From Paramacrobiotus metropolitanus (lineage: Eukaryota; Tardigrada; Eutardigrada; Parachela; Macrobiotidae), in NCBI RefSeq assembly GCF_019649055.1, contig NW_026570337.1:186001-250000 (forward strand): DNA of 64,000 nucleotides. The letters run 5' to 3'. Both the position numbers and the translations under genes were made by a program. The notes under the pieces are model-generated. The model was given only the letters and a program-made list of their open reading frames with translations. It did not search any database and was not told the DNA's origin. Shown here in pieces: positions 23,703 to 34,869 of this stretch (positions are counted from its first letter, which is position 1; every line of letters begins with the position of its first letter).

Positions 23703-24446
23703 TTAAGAACTGAGGGCGCTTGGCTGCATAAAGCTTACCGTATCGGCATCCACCACCGGCGACTCAGTCGTTCGCTGCAGAAAGGTTATTTCGTTGTCGA
23801 CGAAGGACAGCCAGCGCAAACGATGCCTTTCCTCCAACGCGTAGCGGAACCAGCGCCTTCGGTGCGGCCAAGGATGCGCCCAATACTCAGCGGACGCCGT
23901 GCACGTTCTGTGGACAAAGTGACCCGGCTTCAGAACTCGGCGCTGGAGTTCCTCCTCCGACGGCGGCACGCGGATCTGCGAGCGAGGCAGGATCTCGCGG
24001 ATACGTTGCCCGGCTAGTAGCACTTCTACCAACGCGTAATGGCGAGCCTCCGTGTTATTCTCCGCGTGTGGCTCGAACCCGGCTATCAAAAGCTTCCCGG
24101 GAAACCACGCCCATGGACCACCGGGATGTGTGCGTAGAAGCAGTTGCACATCGGCGGGATCGCTGCAGAACTGGTTCTTTGCTGTGAGTAGCTGGTTCGT
24201 CCACTGCTCTTCAGCTCCCCGTTGGTCCGAGCACGCGAAAACCGTCCCCCATTCGACCAACACCGCGTTCTGCGCCGGGCATGCAAAATCCACGATCAGA
24301 CGTGGTGCAGCGTCCGCAGTGTCTTCCAGGCCGATGACGTGACCGTGCTGCAGCAGACCGTTCATTGGCACGTCCACCGCATTCCACGCGTAGACACGCC
24401 GTGTTGGCGATTGGTGCCATCTTTTTTCTACTTCGTAGAAATGCAT
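23703..24446 (-). CDS. Hypothetical protein, WNAVDV family
   Basis: The open frame gives ~247 residues from the ATG at 24446 (an in-frame ATG also exists at 24497). GC content is clearly higher than in the flanks, and codon use is that of a real gene. Visible blocks are YAWNAVDVPMNG near the N-terminus, a LIVDFACPAQ block, a WAWFPGKLLIAG block, a LPRSQIRVP block, and a Trp/Arg-rich C-terminal half. There is no signal peptide or membrane helix, so it is probably intracellular. From memory, similar WNxVDVxxxG...LIVDFxCxxQ proteins occur as lineage-specific families in tardigrades; I cannot verify that here. No frame break is seen. Upstream exons are possible. Confidence 0.6.
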   Translation of the reverse strand: MHFYEVEKRWHQSPTRRVYAWNAVDVPMNGLLQHGHVIGLEDTADAAPRLIVDFACPAQNAVLVEWGTVFACSDQRGAEEQWTNQLLTAKNQFCSDPADVQLLLRTHPGGPWAWFPGKLLIAGFEPHAENNTEARHYALVEVLLAGQRIREILPRSQIRVPPSEEELQRRVLKPGHFVHRTCTASAEYWAHPWPHRRRWFRYALEERHRLRWLSFVDNEITFLQRTTESPVVDADTVSFMQPSALSS

Positions 24447-24497
24447 TGGTAGCGTAACAGGTAAGAGATGTATAAAGCTAGGACGGGTGTAAAGCAA

Positions 24498-24785
24498 CAG
24501 ATTTTGCTTGGCCTGGGAGCTCCTGTGAATAAAGCAAAAGATTTTTTTCTGGAATTGGTCAGAGCGCCGTCGCTAGACTTAATCGCTGCCACCGATGTTT
24601 AGCATGCCGCCTTCTGGAGCGCACCGTTTGCTACCAATGATATTTTGCAAACCTCAGCTGCTAAGGAATTTAAACTGCCGTTGGATGTTGAGCATTGGTA
24701 ATCGGCAAACGTGCGCCAGGATTTTCGCGGTTGTACACGGGTTCCGCATCCCGGAATCCGACTGTCTGCTAAATCGCCAGCCGAG
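24498..24785. other. No gene recognised
   Basis: Spacer upstream of the WNAVDV-family gene. Its promoter should lie here; no clear motif was found. Confidence 0.3.
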
Positions 24786-24936
24786 GTACAAGCTTGTCCG
24801 GTAATTTCTTACGAATCAATACAGCGAAATACACAAATTTACGACGTAGTGTAATGGCAATTGCCATAGGACAAACTCAGCGCTAAATATGTGCTGTTTG
24901 TACCTTTACGTAGGAAATTACCGGACAAGCTTGTAC
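24786..24936. repeat. Fold-back element with ~27-bp arms
   Basis: GTACAAGCTTGTCCGGTAAT... at the left (24786-24813) is repeated in reverse complement at 24909-24936 with one or two mismatches. The ~95-base centre contains a CTGTACCTTTACG-like block that also occurs in degraded copies near 44080-44125 and 50060-50100. It is a short MITE-like repeat. Confidence 0.6.
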
Positions 24937-25433
24937 ATGTATCTGTATGTATTATGGCAGTGCAGTTTAATTCACCACATGCAGATACAGTATAAAGCAC
25001 GACGAACTAGAACAACTCGCTATCTTGCATCGCTGTCTTTCTTCTGTTGTTAGCATCACACTGACAGATAATGGTGAGGAACGGAAAATCCGTCCACTAA
25101 TTGCTCAGTGAGTCCGTGGAAGTGATAATGTGCTAATAGTAATGATAAGGGAAAGTCGAGAAAGCTCGGTACACAGCGTGCGCTGGTGCGGTGCAGCAGC
25201 CGTACCGCAGCGAGATAGGGTTCGAATTAGACTCGCTGACTCATTTCGCATTCTTCGTTATTTATTCATTTTACGTATTTGCGCTCTAGTCCTAGGCCGA
25301 AAAAAAAGCTTTTTGCACTGTAAAAGTAGGATAACTGACAAACGATAACGTAGTTTATTTCTAAAGCCTTCCTATATTACATTATATCATCAAGCAGGCA
25401 GCAAGAGTGGCGGTCAGATGATGAGAAGAGCTT
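24937..25433. other. No gene recognised
   Basis: A GGTTCGAATTAG motif at ~25211 recalls a pol III B box, but no convincing tRNA fold surrounds it. Otherwise nothing is visible. Confidence 0.3.
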
Positions 25434-26635
25434 TCACAGCCGCGGTAGGACATGCAAGTACGCCGCCTGCCTTAGCCAGACTTCCCGCTGGTGATCTGGC
25501 TGCACCCAGCACTCCACCCGCGCCGGTGTCGGCGTCTGCAGCTGGACACGGGGAATGACGAGCGTGCTGGAGAAATGGCCGCCATCGGTGCCGTTGTTAA
25601 AGACGCTGTATTCCGCCAGCGTCTCCCCGGGCATCCGGTGGACGTCCCGCAGCGGCGGTGGGACATGCGGAGGCGTGGTTACAGGCCCCACGAAGGGCTC
25701 CAGCGCGTGAGCCTGGGGAGCCGCCAGCCACTGCGCGTTAAAGCGCCAAATAAAGCCCATGCGAATATGGAACCAGTTGGTGGGAGCAACCAAGCTGGTG
25801 TTGCAGCGGAAACGCGCCTCCTCGAAGGGGGCCACCGTGACGTTGTGCATCAGGGGCGCTACGAAGAGCTCGTTAGCGGTGGGCACGACATGGAAGCGGA
25901 AGTACTGCAGCGAGCAGAAATCAAATTCGGGGTTGGCTTCACATTCCTGCATGCAGGCCACCAGGCCGCGTGACGCCCAGGTGACTTTGCGGATCGTAAG
26001 CGTGGAGGAGGCGGCCGTCCAGTCTACCGTTTGGGAGATGTCGGCGGATGCCGTGTAATTGTAACGCAGCCCGTCGCTGTTGAGTGCCGCCAGCGTTTTA
26101 CGGTTGAGCGCCCATAAGACGGTTGTGTGGTTAGCGTTGCTCCCGTTAGCGTTGGGGAGGATCCGCAAGGGACTGCAGTGGAAGGTCGCCGCACCGCCGG
26201 AACTGGCACGGACCACCGGGTACTTCTCCAGGGTGACGAGGGAGCGCAGCGAGGCGGGAATGGGCACATGAATTCGACCGTCGATCGGCTGCCGAGCCGC
26301 CTCGCTCATCGCCGCGTCCACTAAAGGTCATCGTTGTCTTATGCTAAAGCGGATGAATTTGTCTAAGCGGTTCACCAGTTCAAGTTAAAATGCTTTAAGA
26401 GCATCGTTTTAATACGAATCATGTCCCGTTATATTTCGTATTAGGAATAATCAGAAAACCGCATTTGAGTGATTCTATGCTCGAATGGAAAACTTGCTGC
26501 ATTCGATCGATCGCTCTGCTCGAATGACTCACAGTGCAAAAACGTGGGGTCGCAGCTCTGATAACGGCATTCATTGTGCACTGAGCACGCCAGACCATAA
26601 CGATAATTAGTCCACATCCAGATCATTGCTGCCAT
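25434..26635 (-). CDS. Secreted two-Ig-domain protein, subfamily 2, copy E (intact)
   Basis: A two-exon gene of about 329 residues. Exon 1 (26635-26533) encodes a short hydrophobic lead, then a Cys-rich segment with a CRYQSC block, and ends at a consensus GTGAGT donor in phase 1. The same reading frame continues upstream to ~26779, so the true start may be further out. Exon 2 (26320-25434) follows a TTTAG acceptor. Ig domain 1 has FHC, VLWALN and a VACMQEC block; domain 2 has RFRC, GFIWRFN and ARVECWVQP, then the REVWLRQAAYLHV strand and a stop. It differs from subfamily 1 by the DGRIHVP lead and a longer inter-strand loop with ALEPFV. It lies in a segmental duplication shared with 37.2-40.5 kb. 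Function unknown. Confidence 0.75.
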
Positions 26636-27160
26636 GTATAAGTTACCCGTAAATTTTGATCTTCCCGTAAAACACTTGGCGATTGCAGTTTGATTGGCTC
26701 CTTGCATTGTGTCTAACCTAAAAACTTCGTAGATGCATTTACAGTATTTATAGAAGAAAGATATTATTATAACGCACAAAAAATTTAATGCGGATGTAGC
26801 ATGAACCGGTGCGTAGCAACGGGTCGACAGACGGTACCCATCAACTGCAATCCAGTCGAACTGCCAGGGACGGTTCTTCTGTTAGATTTGTATGCGTCAA
26901 GTGACAGAATTACTAACAGGGAATCCAAATATAAATTATGAGCGGATTATTTTTCACTCCCGGCCACCTGGCTGCTTCCTCTCCTCGACATTCGTGCGAA
27001 AACATGTCACGCCAGCGTAGTCAGACATTTTGGCGGGGTTGGTGAGGTCGTTATAGAAATCCTGATTCTGGGAATGGTTCACGGCAGTACATTTTCGAAC
27101 GACACATGTCGCTCCCGTTGCCATTCGGCTTATCCGACATAAAACCAAACTCCAGCTGGG
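25434..27160. repeat. Segmental duplication, copy 1 (matches 37219-40530)
   Basis: Ig copy E, its intron, exon 1 and ~600 bases beyond match copy F and its flank in the same order and orientation. Landmarks include AAAGGTCATCGTT after exon 2, CTTTAAGAGCATCG, a GCACGCCAGACC block and GTGCGTAGCAACGGGT. Copy 1 lacks the two mobile elements present in copy 2, so it serves as the unoccupied reference. Confidence 0.8.
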
Positions 27161-27419
27161 TATTATTTCGGTTTTTGTTCCTTACGAGTAGTTCTAGATA
27201 AGATGATGTTCTCATAATACTCACATGGTTACACATTTCTTCGCCATATAAACTGTTCTTCCCGCATGCTTTTGTCATAAAGGAAAATGTTTTGTCTATC
27301 GGTCGCATTCTGGAGCAACAAAAATCCCGTTGCTCTACAGAATCGACAGATAGAGAAATTATGTTTTCCCGTCGTCCCGCTGCGAGACTAATAGCCTCAA
27401 CAAAAACTACGGCGATCAA
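27051..27419 (-). CDS. Possible small Cys-rich secreted protein
   Basis: A 122-residue open frame. Residues 1-14 resemble a short signal peptide (MIAVVFVEAISLAA). Seven Cys follow (CC, KACG, MCNH, MCRSKMYC). The C-terminal block CxSKMxC...EPFxESGxL and its stop codon are preserved in the duplicated region (minus strand, 40405-40460) despite indels upstream, which suggests protein-level constraint. A GTGAGT donor-like site follows the MCNH block, so the frame may be spliced and not read straight through. It is just upstream of Ig copy E on the same strand. Coding status is uncertain. Confidence 0.35.
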   Translation of the reverse strand: MIAVVFVEAISLAAGRRENIISLSVDSVEQRDFCCSRMRPIDKTFSFMTKACGKNSLYGEEMCNHVSIMRTSSYLELLVRNKNRNNTQLEFGFMSDKPNGNGSDMCRSKMYCREPFPESGFL

Positions 27420-27548
27420 AAACGCAGGCGGCGTACTGGAATAAAATATTACATATGTACAGTAGTAGAAGAACGATATTCCGAGAACGATGAATTTGGA
27501 TTCCGTTGTCGAAATGGCACAGCAGTCACAGTATACGTAACGCGTAAA

Positions 27549-27605
27549 AGCCCATGAACTGGTACGACGACGCGCAGTACACTTCTTCGTACCAGTGCAT
27601 GGGCT
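27549..27605. other. Short hairpin (pre-miRNA-like)
   Basis: Two 22-base arms (AGCCCATGAACTGGTACGAC... and its complement at 27584-27605) pair with two mismatches around a 13-base loop. Size and shape fit a miRNA precursor, but a short fold-back repeat is just as possible. No homologous mature miRNA is recognised. Confidence 0.3.
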
Positions 27606-30256
27606 GTTCGGCTTGGACGAACGACATCCCGCATTCGATAGCGGTGAATAGCCTGGCCATTGTCATGATTCGTCCGCAGCAGGCCCGAGAAAATCTTGAA
27701 AACGCCGAGTGAACTATACCAAATCCATGTATATCTATCCAGGTATCGTTGCAAAATATTTCAAAAGGCTAGCTAAGTTCGTACACCAATGTATAAATGA
27801 CAAAATTTCAATAAAGCACATGGTATATTTGGAATGATCCGGACACCACCTGATGGAAATACGTGTGGAAAGAGGAGATGCGTTTACTTTTATTGTTTGC
27901 TTTACGGCTATAGATAAGCTGCCTCTGTTTTCGACTTTGCCAATGTGCTGCAAACTAGCGTTCATGTCATGGCACCCGCCACAAAGGGTATGTGACACCT
28001 CGTATATTAAATTTCTTAAAAGCGGTCAGCTAATATTTGAGGCTGTTACTCCTAGTTGTACTTACTAGTTACTTGTGGCATCTACAGTACGTACTCAGCA
28101 CTCTCACCGGCGGAAGTTCCTAGCACCAACCGTCGTGAAAAACAGGACATTCCATTTCAAACAAGCTTGGGTTAGCATAGTGCTTTTACAAAGCTTGGGT
28201 ATTATTAAATGCGCAAGATTAAAAAACATGGAAATGCAATCCTTAGAGGGAAGTTTAGAGGAACCTTCAGAGTAAGATGTGTGATTAAATTGTCCATCTT
28301 TAATGGAATTTGTTAAATGTTTTGTAGAGAAATTGTTCGTTAGCTTCGCTCTCCGCCCAAAAGTAGTAATATCAATCTACTGTCCGTAACATTAGACCGG
28401 TGTTGTGGTGCTGTACGAAACGTGTCAGTTTTTCCTGCTGGTACAGCGCCGGAGCACCGGTCGTCACCGTCACTCGTCGCTACCCTGTTACTGTGGACGG
28501 TCTTCGTGAAATTTTTTGTTATCGTGCTGACGCTGTACGCCACCGACGTTTGCATAATCATCGCTGCAGAAATTTCTTCAGACAGCTATTACACAGGACA
28601 TTTTCTCCTGTTTAACTGTGGGTGGATGTCATATTCCCTGTGGAAGGGAATTACTCTGGCTCATAATCTGCCATTTACATATCGAGTACGACTGCCATAC
28701 GCTGCCTCGACTACAGTAGGTGTTTAAGTTGAAGCAGGGAACCATCTGCAACTTTTTCCATAGGTGCGCGGCTACAAAGGTCAGTTCTAACACATTTTTT
28801 TCCAACCAGCGGCCACGGAGGAAAAACGGACGGTCTTGCCGGAACTCCGGCAGCTTTTGGATCTCCATTGTTGAGATATTGATGGGTTGCTGATGATAGT
28901 CTGGGTTATTTGGGAAATAATTGGTAAGGATTTTGCATTGCGGCAATACCATCTGTCGAATCGGATCGGCCCAGTGTTTTGTCATTGCCGCAGTATTCGG
29001 CTTTTTGCAGGTTTGTTTTACTTTTGCACACCTATAACCTGTAATGCCCTTCACAGAGCTCCGTAAAATTTTGCCGTTGAATAAAATTAAAATATCTGTG
29101 TGTTAAAACGTAAATTTACTTTGAAAATACTGCCTGTTGACTCAAGTTTCTTTTGATTTGTTTCTCGCTCAAACTTTTATACAGATATGCTCTTCTACTC
29201 TGGGTGTACTGTTCATGACAAACACCGGGCATGGTTCTGCTATTCCTTTCGTTTTTCTTTAAATTTGAATAAATTCTTCTTTAGAATTGGAATAAAAGTG
29301 CCCTCTTCTGAAAGACAAGACTTTTATCTTTACAACCAGCTGAAAGCGTCAAGGTGAATAACCGACGGAAACCGTGCGTTAAGGAGATCTACAAAAAAAC
29401 GGTATTATTGACACAATACACTACTGTAGCAAAATAACGAAGTAAAACAGATAAGGTTTGTCGGCTACACCATATTATAAGCTGGTGGACTTGCTGATCC
29501 ACACGACTTCCGCTCAGGCAGTATCTCTAGCTGCTTAACGAAGGTCATACTAACATCCGGTTACTCAGTACTAAGTGTAAGACGGAATATGCGCGCAGAA
29601 TCTAGAACTGAGCTAGAATCAAGATTTGTCAAGACTCAAGATTGACTCTGAGGTCCAGAATCACGGCTCCATTTGCCCATTCACTCAACGGACGCGTGCT
29701 AGAGCTACACCGTAGCTGCACCATGTTCGTAATTATTGCGAGACAGTACGATAAAAAAATGTTATAACTGGAAAAATGCACGTTGGTGTGCATTGGCAGA
29801 CCGGAGCGAGGCTTGAACAAAATGTCCACTACGAAAAAATTGTCAAATGAAACGAGTTTGTCGTTTATTTTTAAGAACGTTTTTAAGAAAGGGTTGGTAA
29901 GTGTTGACAGTTACGGCTAACCGAAGTTACCGAGATTGACATTAAATAAAAAAGATAGAGCTTAAAATTTTATATTTAAACATTGTGTGATTTAACAAAA
30001 ATAGTTTTATAATGTTCTTTACGTCTTTTTAAAACTTGTTTGTCCTATAAAAACCCCATTGGTGCTAGAATCGGTTAAGAGATATCGTTTTGAAAGAAGT
30101 GGTCAAGAAGGGAGACAAAATAAGCTGCCAACAGGACACTAATTTTGGCATGAAACATACAGTAACTGAAACGAAACCCCAGGGTTACTTAGGTTGCACA
30201 AGTGGAATTGATAGATCGGGAAGTGGAGATATTGTCAGGACTCTTATTAAACTATT
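27606..30256. other. No gene recognised
   Basis: Mostly AT-rich. An open frame at 28422-28727 on the plus strand has a hydrophobic stretch (TLLLWTVFVKFFVIVL) but no homologue within the window and no splice context. No promoter or RNA gene is supportable. Confidence 0.3.
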
Positions 30257-32114
30257 GGTGACCACTCCGTACACACCTCTTCACACCCTTTTACTCCGTA
30301 CACAACCTTTTGCACTCCCTTTCATTCCGTGCACAACCTTTTGCGCACTACCATTCACTCGGTGCACTACCAAACTTTTATATATATTTATATATATTGT
30401 ACTCATATGTTTTAATGGGCAATAGCCACCACGATAACAATGAGTGCGAGCGCCGGTACACTACTTAATAGTTAAAATTTAAACATTAAAAAAACAACCA
30501 AAATCTCTATCTTCTCTTGGATTAAAAGGTAACGTGCTCAAGATAGCCGTGGCATTTCCTTTTACAACAGCGAGACTGAAGCGCTGCTTAAGAAAAGCAG
30601 TAGAACGCGCTTCTCCAGTTAAATCACGAATTTTACGGCCCATGAAACGCAACAGTTCACTCAGAGCGGGGCTAAATACTCCCAACGTCTCGATCGCTAA
30701 AGGGTAGAAAAAGTATCCATTTCCCAAAAACGAATATGTCCGCCGTTTAGAATTTTCTGCAAGCTGAGCCACGTGTACAGATTTCTTCGAACTGCCGGTG
30801 ACATGCGAGTCTGCGACCGTGCACCAACTGGTTACATCCCACACCAGCGGCTTCCCTTGGCGGACAGGAATCAGTGTCATCCCGTCGGGCCTTTTTCCGT
30901 TTGTGCTCGATAAGCCGGTCGGTTCTAGCTGACAAGGAAAACCGGCGCTTTCGCAACAATTCTTTGCAATACTGTTCATTTCTTTGTGCCGCGCCCATCG
31001 TCCCTTGGTTGACTTATTGCAGGATAACCCGTGGTGCCCGTTAGTTTCTACTTGAGTTCCGCACGCAATGCAGTTGTGTGCCACCACAACTGGCAATCCA
31101 AACCGCAATGCGACACCGATTCTGACCTCGTCGTCTCTAAGGGACGTTCCCAAGCATGGAGCGGGCAACGCATTCAACCAGGCGCCAGAGTCTCTGTCAA
31201 GTGCAGACAGCAAAACCGCCCTGTCACGTTCTTTTCCTTCTGTACACAACATCAGCATGGCAATGTCCCGCTCAATCATTGGTGCATCCCATGCGTACTG
31301 AAACTTTCGAATAAAATCAGCCGGGATCTCGCATTACGTATGCTGTAGCCAGGACTCCATAGCTGCTCTCGTTAGGCACTCTTCAGTTGACTGGTAAAAT
31401 TCAGAAACGATGGTCTGCACAGAGTACACCGATGCCAAATAGGCACAAACAGCTAATGTCTCTGTGCGGCGCGTTCCCAAACCTCCCCGCCGTACTGGAA
31501 GAGACATTTGAGTCCACTGCACTTCAGATATCTTATATATTGTACTTAAATACTTGTAATCTGTAATACTACAGAAACGCAAAACTACAAAAAAAATATT
31601 ACTACTTTTTTGCAACATCATGGGACCGTTCCGACGAAGACGTCCTGGTGTATGACAGCGTCGGCAAATAACTCATGTGGCAGGGGAAGAATGAAATATA
31701 CAAGTGTTACGGAGCAGATCTTGCAGAGATTAGGGTGAAAAACGTTGCTGTTCAAAATAAAAAAAAACGGTTGAGATTGCGCGTTTTACGCGTTGGCGTT
31801 CGTGGCAGAGATTGCCTGTATGGAAAAGACCCCGCGGCAACTTCTTACAGCTCCTTCAAAAGCGGCACTGTCCAACCCTGCGAAGAAAAACCGGCACAAG
31901 GGCGCCTAGAATTATTCTCTCACGAGAATTCGATTTTGTAACTGCCGATGATGCTTTGAAAAATGTAGCAATAACTGCCGTTAACGAAAAAACGGCAGTT
32001 CCAGAAATAATTCTGCTGTGGAAAAAATTAAAAAAAATAAAAGTTGTGTACGCAATGAAAGGTAGCGCAAAAAGGCTGTGCACGGAATGAAAGGGTGTGT
32101 ACGGAGTGGTCACC
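30257..32114. mobile_element. TIR element with 9-bp target duplication (Mutator-like), carrying a nested LINE fragment
   Basis: Ends are long inverted repeats beginning GGTGACCACTCCGTACACAC, flanked on both sides by the exact 9-base sequence TAAACTATT (30248-30256 and 32115-32123). Arms are ~75-100 bases; the left arm has an internal partial duplication of the CCGTxCACAACC motif. A 9-bp duplication with long G-starting repeats is typical of Mutator-like elements. No transposase is recognisable. The interior holds a degraded non-LTR retrotransposon fragment (30420-31530, minus) plus ~450 bases of unassigned DNA, so it is non-autonomous. Confidence 0.7.
30420..31530 (-). pseudogene. 5'-truncated RLE non-LTR retrotransposon fragment
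   Basis: Minus-strand DNA covers the last third of the protein seen at 60390. It starts in the LPVxRGGLGxRR block downstream of the reverse transcriptase and shifts frame near 31320-31340. An open frame of 266 residues then covers the endonuclease region: CxxC...GHHGLSC, RWARHKEMN, the GKRPDG...PLVWDVT catalytic block, and the GEARSTAFLKQRFSLAVVKGNA C-terminal block. After the stop at 30479 a 3' untranslated segment runs to a TATATA-type tail near 30360-30420. It lies inside the 9-bp-TSD element. Confidence 0.8.
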
Positions 32115-32123
32115 TAAACTATT

Positions 32124-32564
32124 TGGTAGGAAAAGCCGCAAATTTACCGAATATTGGATAAAAATTATTATCTTTAGAGACAAAACGGTATAAATATTTT
32201 AAAAATATTTCATGAAGGCAGTAATAACCGCGGGTATGGAACTGCAGCTATGGGTTTTCACCTTCTAATGGATAGAGATAAGTAAGGGATCACGTTACCG
32301 AGGTGCTATCATGCAGCTCCTAGATGTCACTGATTATCACCAAAAGGTTACTATTTCAGCGATGGTGTCTTATTAGGAGGCACGAAAAACTGTAAGAGGA
32401 GATATTTTTGCCGTGGTCCGTTCCAGAGGAGTCCAGAGGAGATATTATTATATCTCCTCTGGAGAGAGATATTATATAGAGATATTATCAGTCACAGAGG
32501 AGATATTATTGCCGGTGACGCAAATACCTGAGATGTGTTTGTACATCGACAGTTTTTCGTTACT
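32124..32564. other. Unassigned, with local hairpin
   Basis: Bases 32432-32461 form a palindrome (CCAGAGGAGATAT and its complement around TATT), within a run of repeated GAGATATTAT words. Nothing else is recognised. Confidence 0.4.
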
Positions 32565-32915
32565 TGCGTAACGGACAAAAATCATAACTGCTGACAATGA
32601 CATCATGGCGGCTATTTGCAGTAACTAATTCCGTAACGAACTGGCAGAATCAAGCGCTGCAGTATCGCTGTATGAATCCACTGTGACCCAGCAGTCAGAC
32701 TGAGTCAGCCATGACCTCATACTGGTCAGCTGCGTGACGCACTGTAACGCAGTTTCGTAACGGACAGAAATCAATGGCTGCAGTGCCCCTCTATAGGCCC
32801 ATTACGTTACGATGGCCAGCGATGACATCATTGTTGTCGGCTGCGGGGACGTCATACTGTTACTACCGTAACGCACTTCCGTAACGAATTTCCGTAACGG
32901 GCAGAAATCAACGAA
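32565..32915 (+). repeat. Degenerate tandem repeat with CCGTAACG motif
   Basis: The phrase CGTAACGGACAxAAATCA recurs three times (about 32567, 32758, 32893) together with shared CTGCAGT and GATGACATCAT blocks, giving an irregular tandem array of roughly 130-190-base units. Non-coding. Confidence 0.45.
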
Positions 32916-34869
32916 TGCACTGGTCTTGAATTAAGAGGACCTTTGCTACGCTCCGGTCGATTATTTTACCGGTAGGAAACATTTACTTCGCTTTCGATCT
33001 CTGAGAAAACTTTACTCGCTTGATTTCTTTCCCGACTGTCGCGAATTTCTTATGACAATGGTGTTTGAGTGTTTTCAGTGTGGATTCGTTCGCAGTAATA
33101 CATCATTACGGAAACGGAAAGCGTAAAGACGCCTATGGTTTGCAGAAAAAATCGAAAAAACCCATCCTCGGCACTGCTTTCCATGGTGTGTTGGGGAAGT
33201 CTCAATCCTGAAATACAAGTAAGCTTCAGTTGCAATGAGCTAACAATTCGATAATTACGGTAACAACGATGCACTTTACAGTCGCTCTTCTATGCAAACA
33301 ACTGATGCTTTTAAGGCTTACGATAGCCGATAGCTGCAAAGTACAGAAGCACTGTTTTTTACAACGCTTTAGACTTACAACAGGCGCGAAGCATACGGAG
33401 AGCGACAAGTATCGCGAAAAAGTCGTATTGATGGACTTCAGCGCCCCATATTATTTTTGGGCAAGAGGGGATGATAAGCACCTGCAGAATATAATAATAT
33501 GCCTGAATGTTTCAAAATTCGTACAGTTGTAGCTATAACTCTGACATTTGTCTACGTACCGCATCCAAAAAAAAGGGGCATAATATAATATCTTGAGGGC
33601 GTTTTCCACAGTAATTGCTACCGCACATAAAGCATCCAAGGGAAGGAGAAAACAGCGAAGTTTTTGCCCACAGGAAGCTGAATGCTGTTCTTGTGCGCCA
33701 CACGTGCCGGCTTCAAATATGTACATCCCCCTCGTCACTGTGAAATCACTGTGTCCTTTCAAGGAGATGGTGTACTGATGAACCAATCGGTGTTTTGCCT
33801 TGTTTTAGATAGCAAGCCATTTCAAACTCACTGTTGCTACTCAAGGTGGGAGAGTATGCATGAGTTCATGAGTTGGGACAAAGCAACACATGTATGGCAA
33901 ATGTGTGCATACGTATACTTATACACATTTACCATTACATACATACGTTTACATATGTGTACATAAGTAAACGTGTTCAGTTTCTTGCTTCATACTTTTT
34001 ACGTTTACGCTTCGTGCTAGTCATCTATCATCAGCACTTTAAGGTGCTTCGCTACCCTCCTGGTGTGTTATAATCGGTTCTTTACACAGTAAATCGCTTC
34101 AGTACGTAATACACTTCGTCCAGCTTTTTACCGATAAAAAAGTTTCCTGTACACAGGCAGCACTACCTCGCATTAAAGCAACACTGATTCTCTGCTTCAG
34201 AAACTGAGTGGACCGTTTCTCCGGTGCCCTCTCAAACAGCATCTTGCCGAGTGTAGACATCTTACATTTTTTTGATGTGAATTCGTGCTGACTGTTTCAT
34301 TATTCAGGATGCTCTCACGTCCGTGGATTAATGATGTGGGTGTGTACAAACTCTTGTTATAGCCCACTAGAAAACGTTTTGTCCCAATTCAGGTAATCTA
34401 TGCAAAGTGGTGGTGTGTCATTGAACCAATCGGCTCAACTGCTGCTTAACTGCTCCCTCAAATAGTAAGTAATGTAACCAAGAATACCGGTCGCGAGGCG
34501 GAAATGGGTTTTGATATTGATAGCTCTTCTCAGCTAGGATTGTACTATGAGTCTGTGAGGCGTTCTGAATTGCGCAATGCTGTCAATGGACATTCAGTTG
34601 CATTATGTGACCTTTCCGCCACCGTCAGGCTAGCACCTTTAAGCGCTCAAAAACGAATATGCGCGGCGATTTGCACTTTTTTAATGTTACAATTATTGTT
34701 TGTTCATTGTTGTACTGTCAAGTTGTCAACTGTCCGTATTACCTCAGTTTTTTTTCGACATATCGTGACACAATTTTCACTTTTCTTACTTATTAATGTA
34801 TTATTTTTCCAGTTTTATATCCGCATACAGCGATATTCGTCACTGTTTACTTCCTAGACAGGACAGATC
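32916..34869. other. No gene recognised
   Basis: Short unsupported frames only. A CATACATACGTTTACATATG-type low-complexity stretch lies near 33900-33965. Confidence 0.3.

Noticed and set aside
25150-25230. GGTTCGAATTAG as a pol III B box
   Set aside because: No A box at suitable distance and no cloverleaf pairing.
28422-28727. Hydrophobic 101-codon frame
   Set aside because: Low-complexity hydrophobic stretch without homologue, codon bias or splice support.
32432-32461. Hairpin as a transcription terminator
   Set aside because: Eukaryotic context, no adjacent gene, and it lies in a low-complexity GAGATATTAT run.
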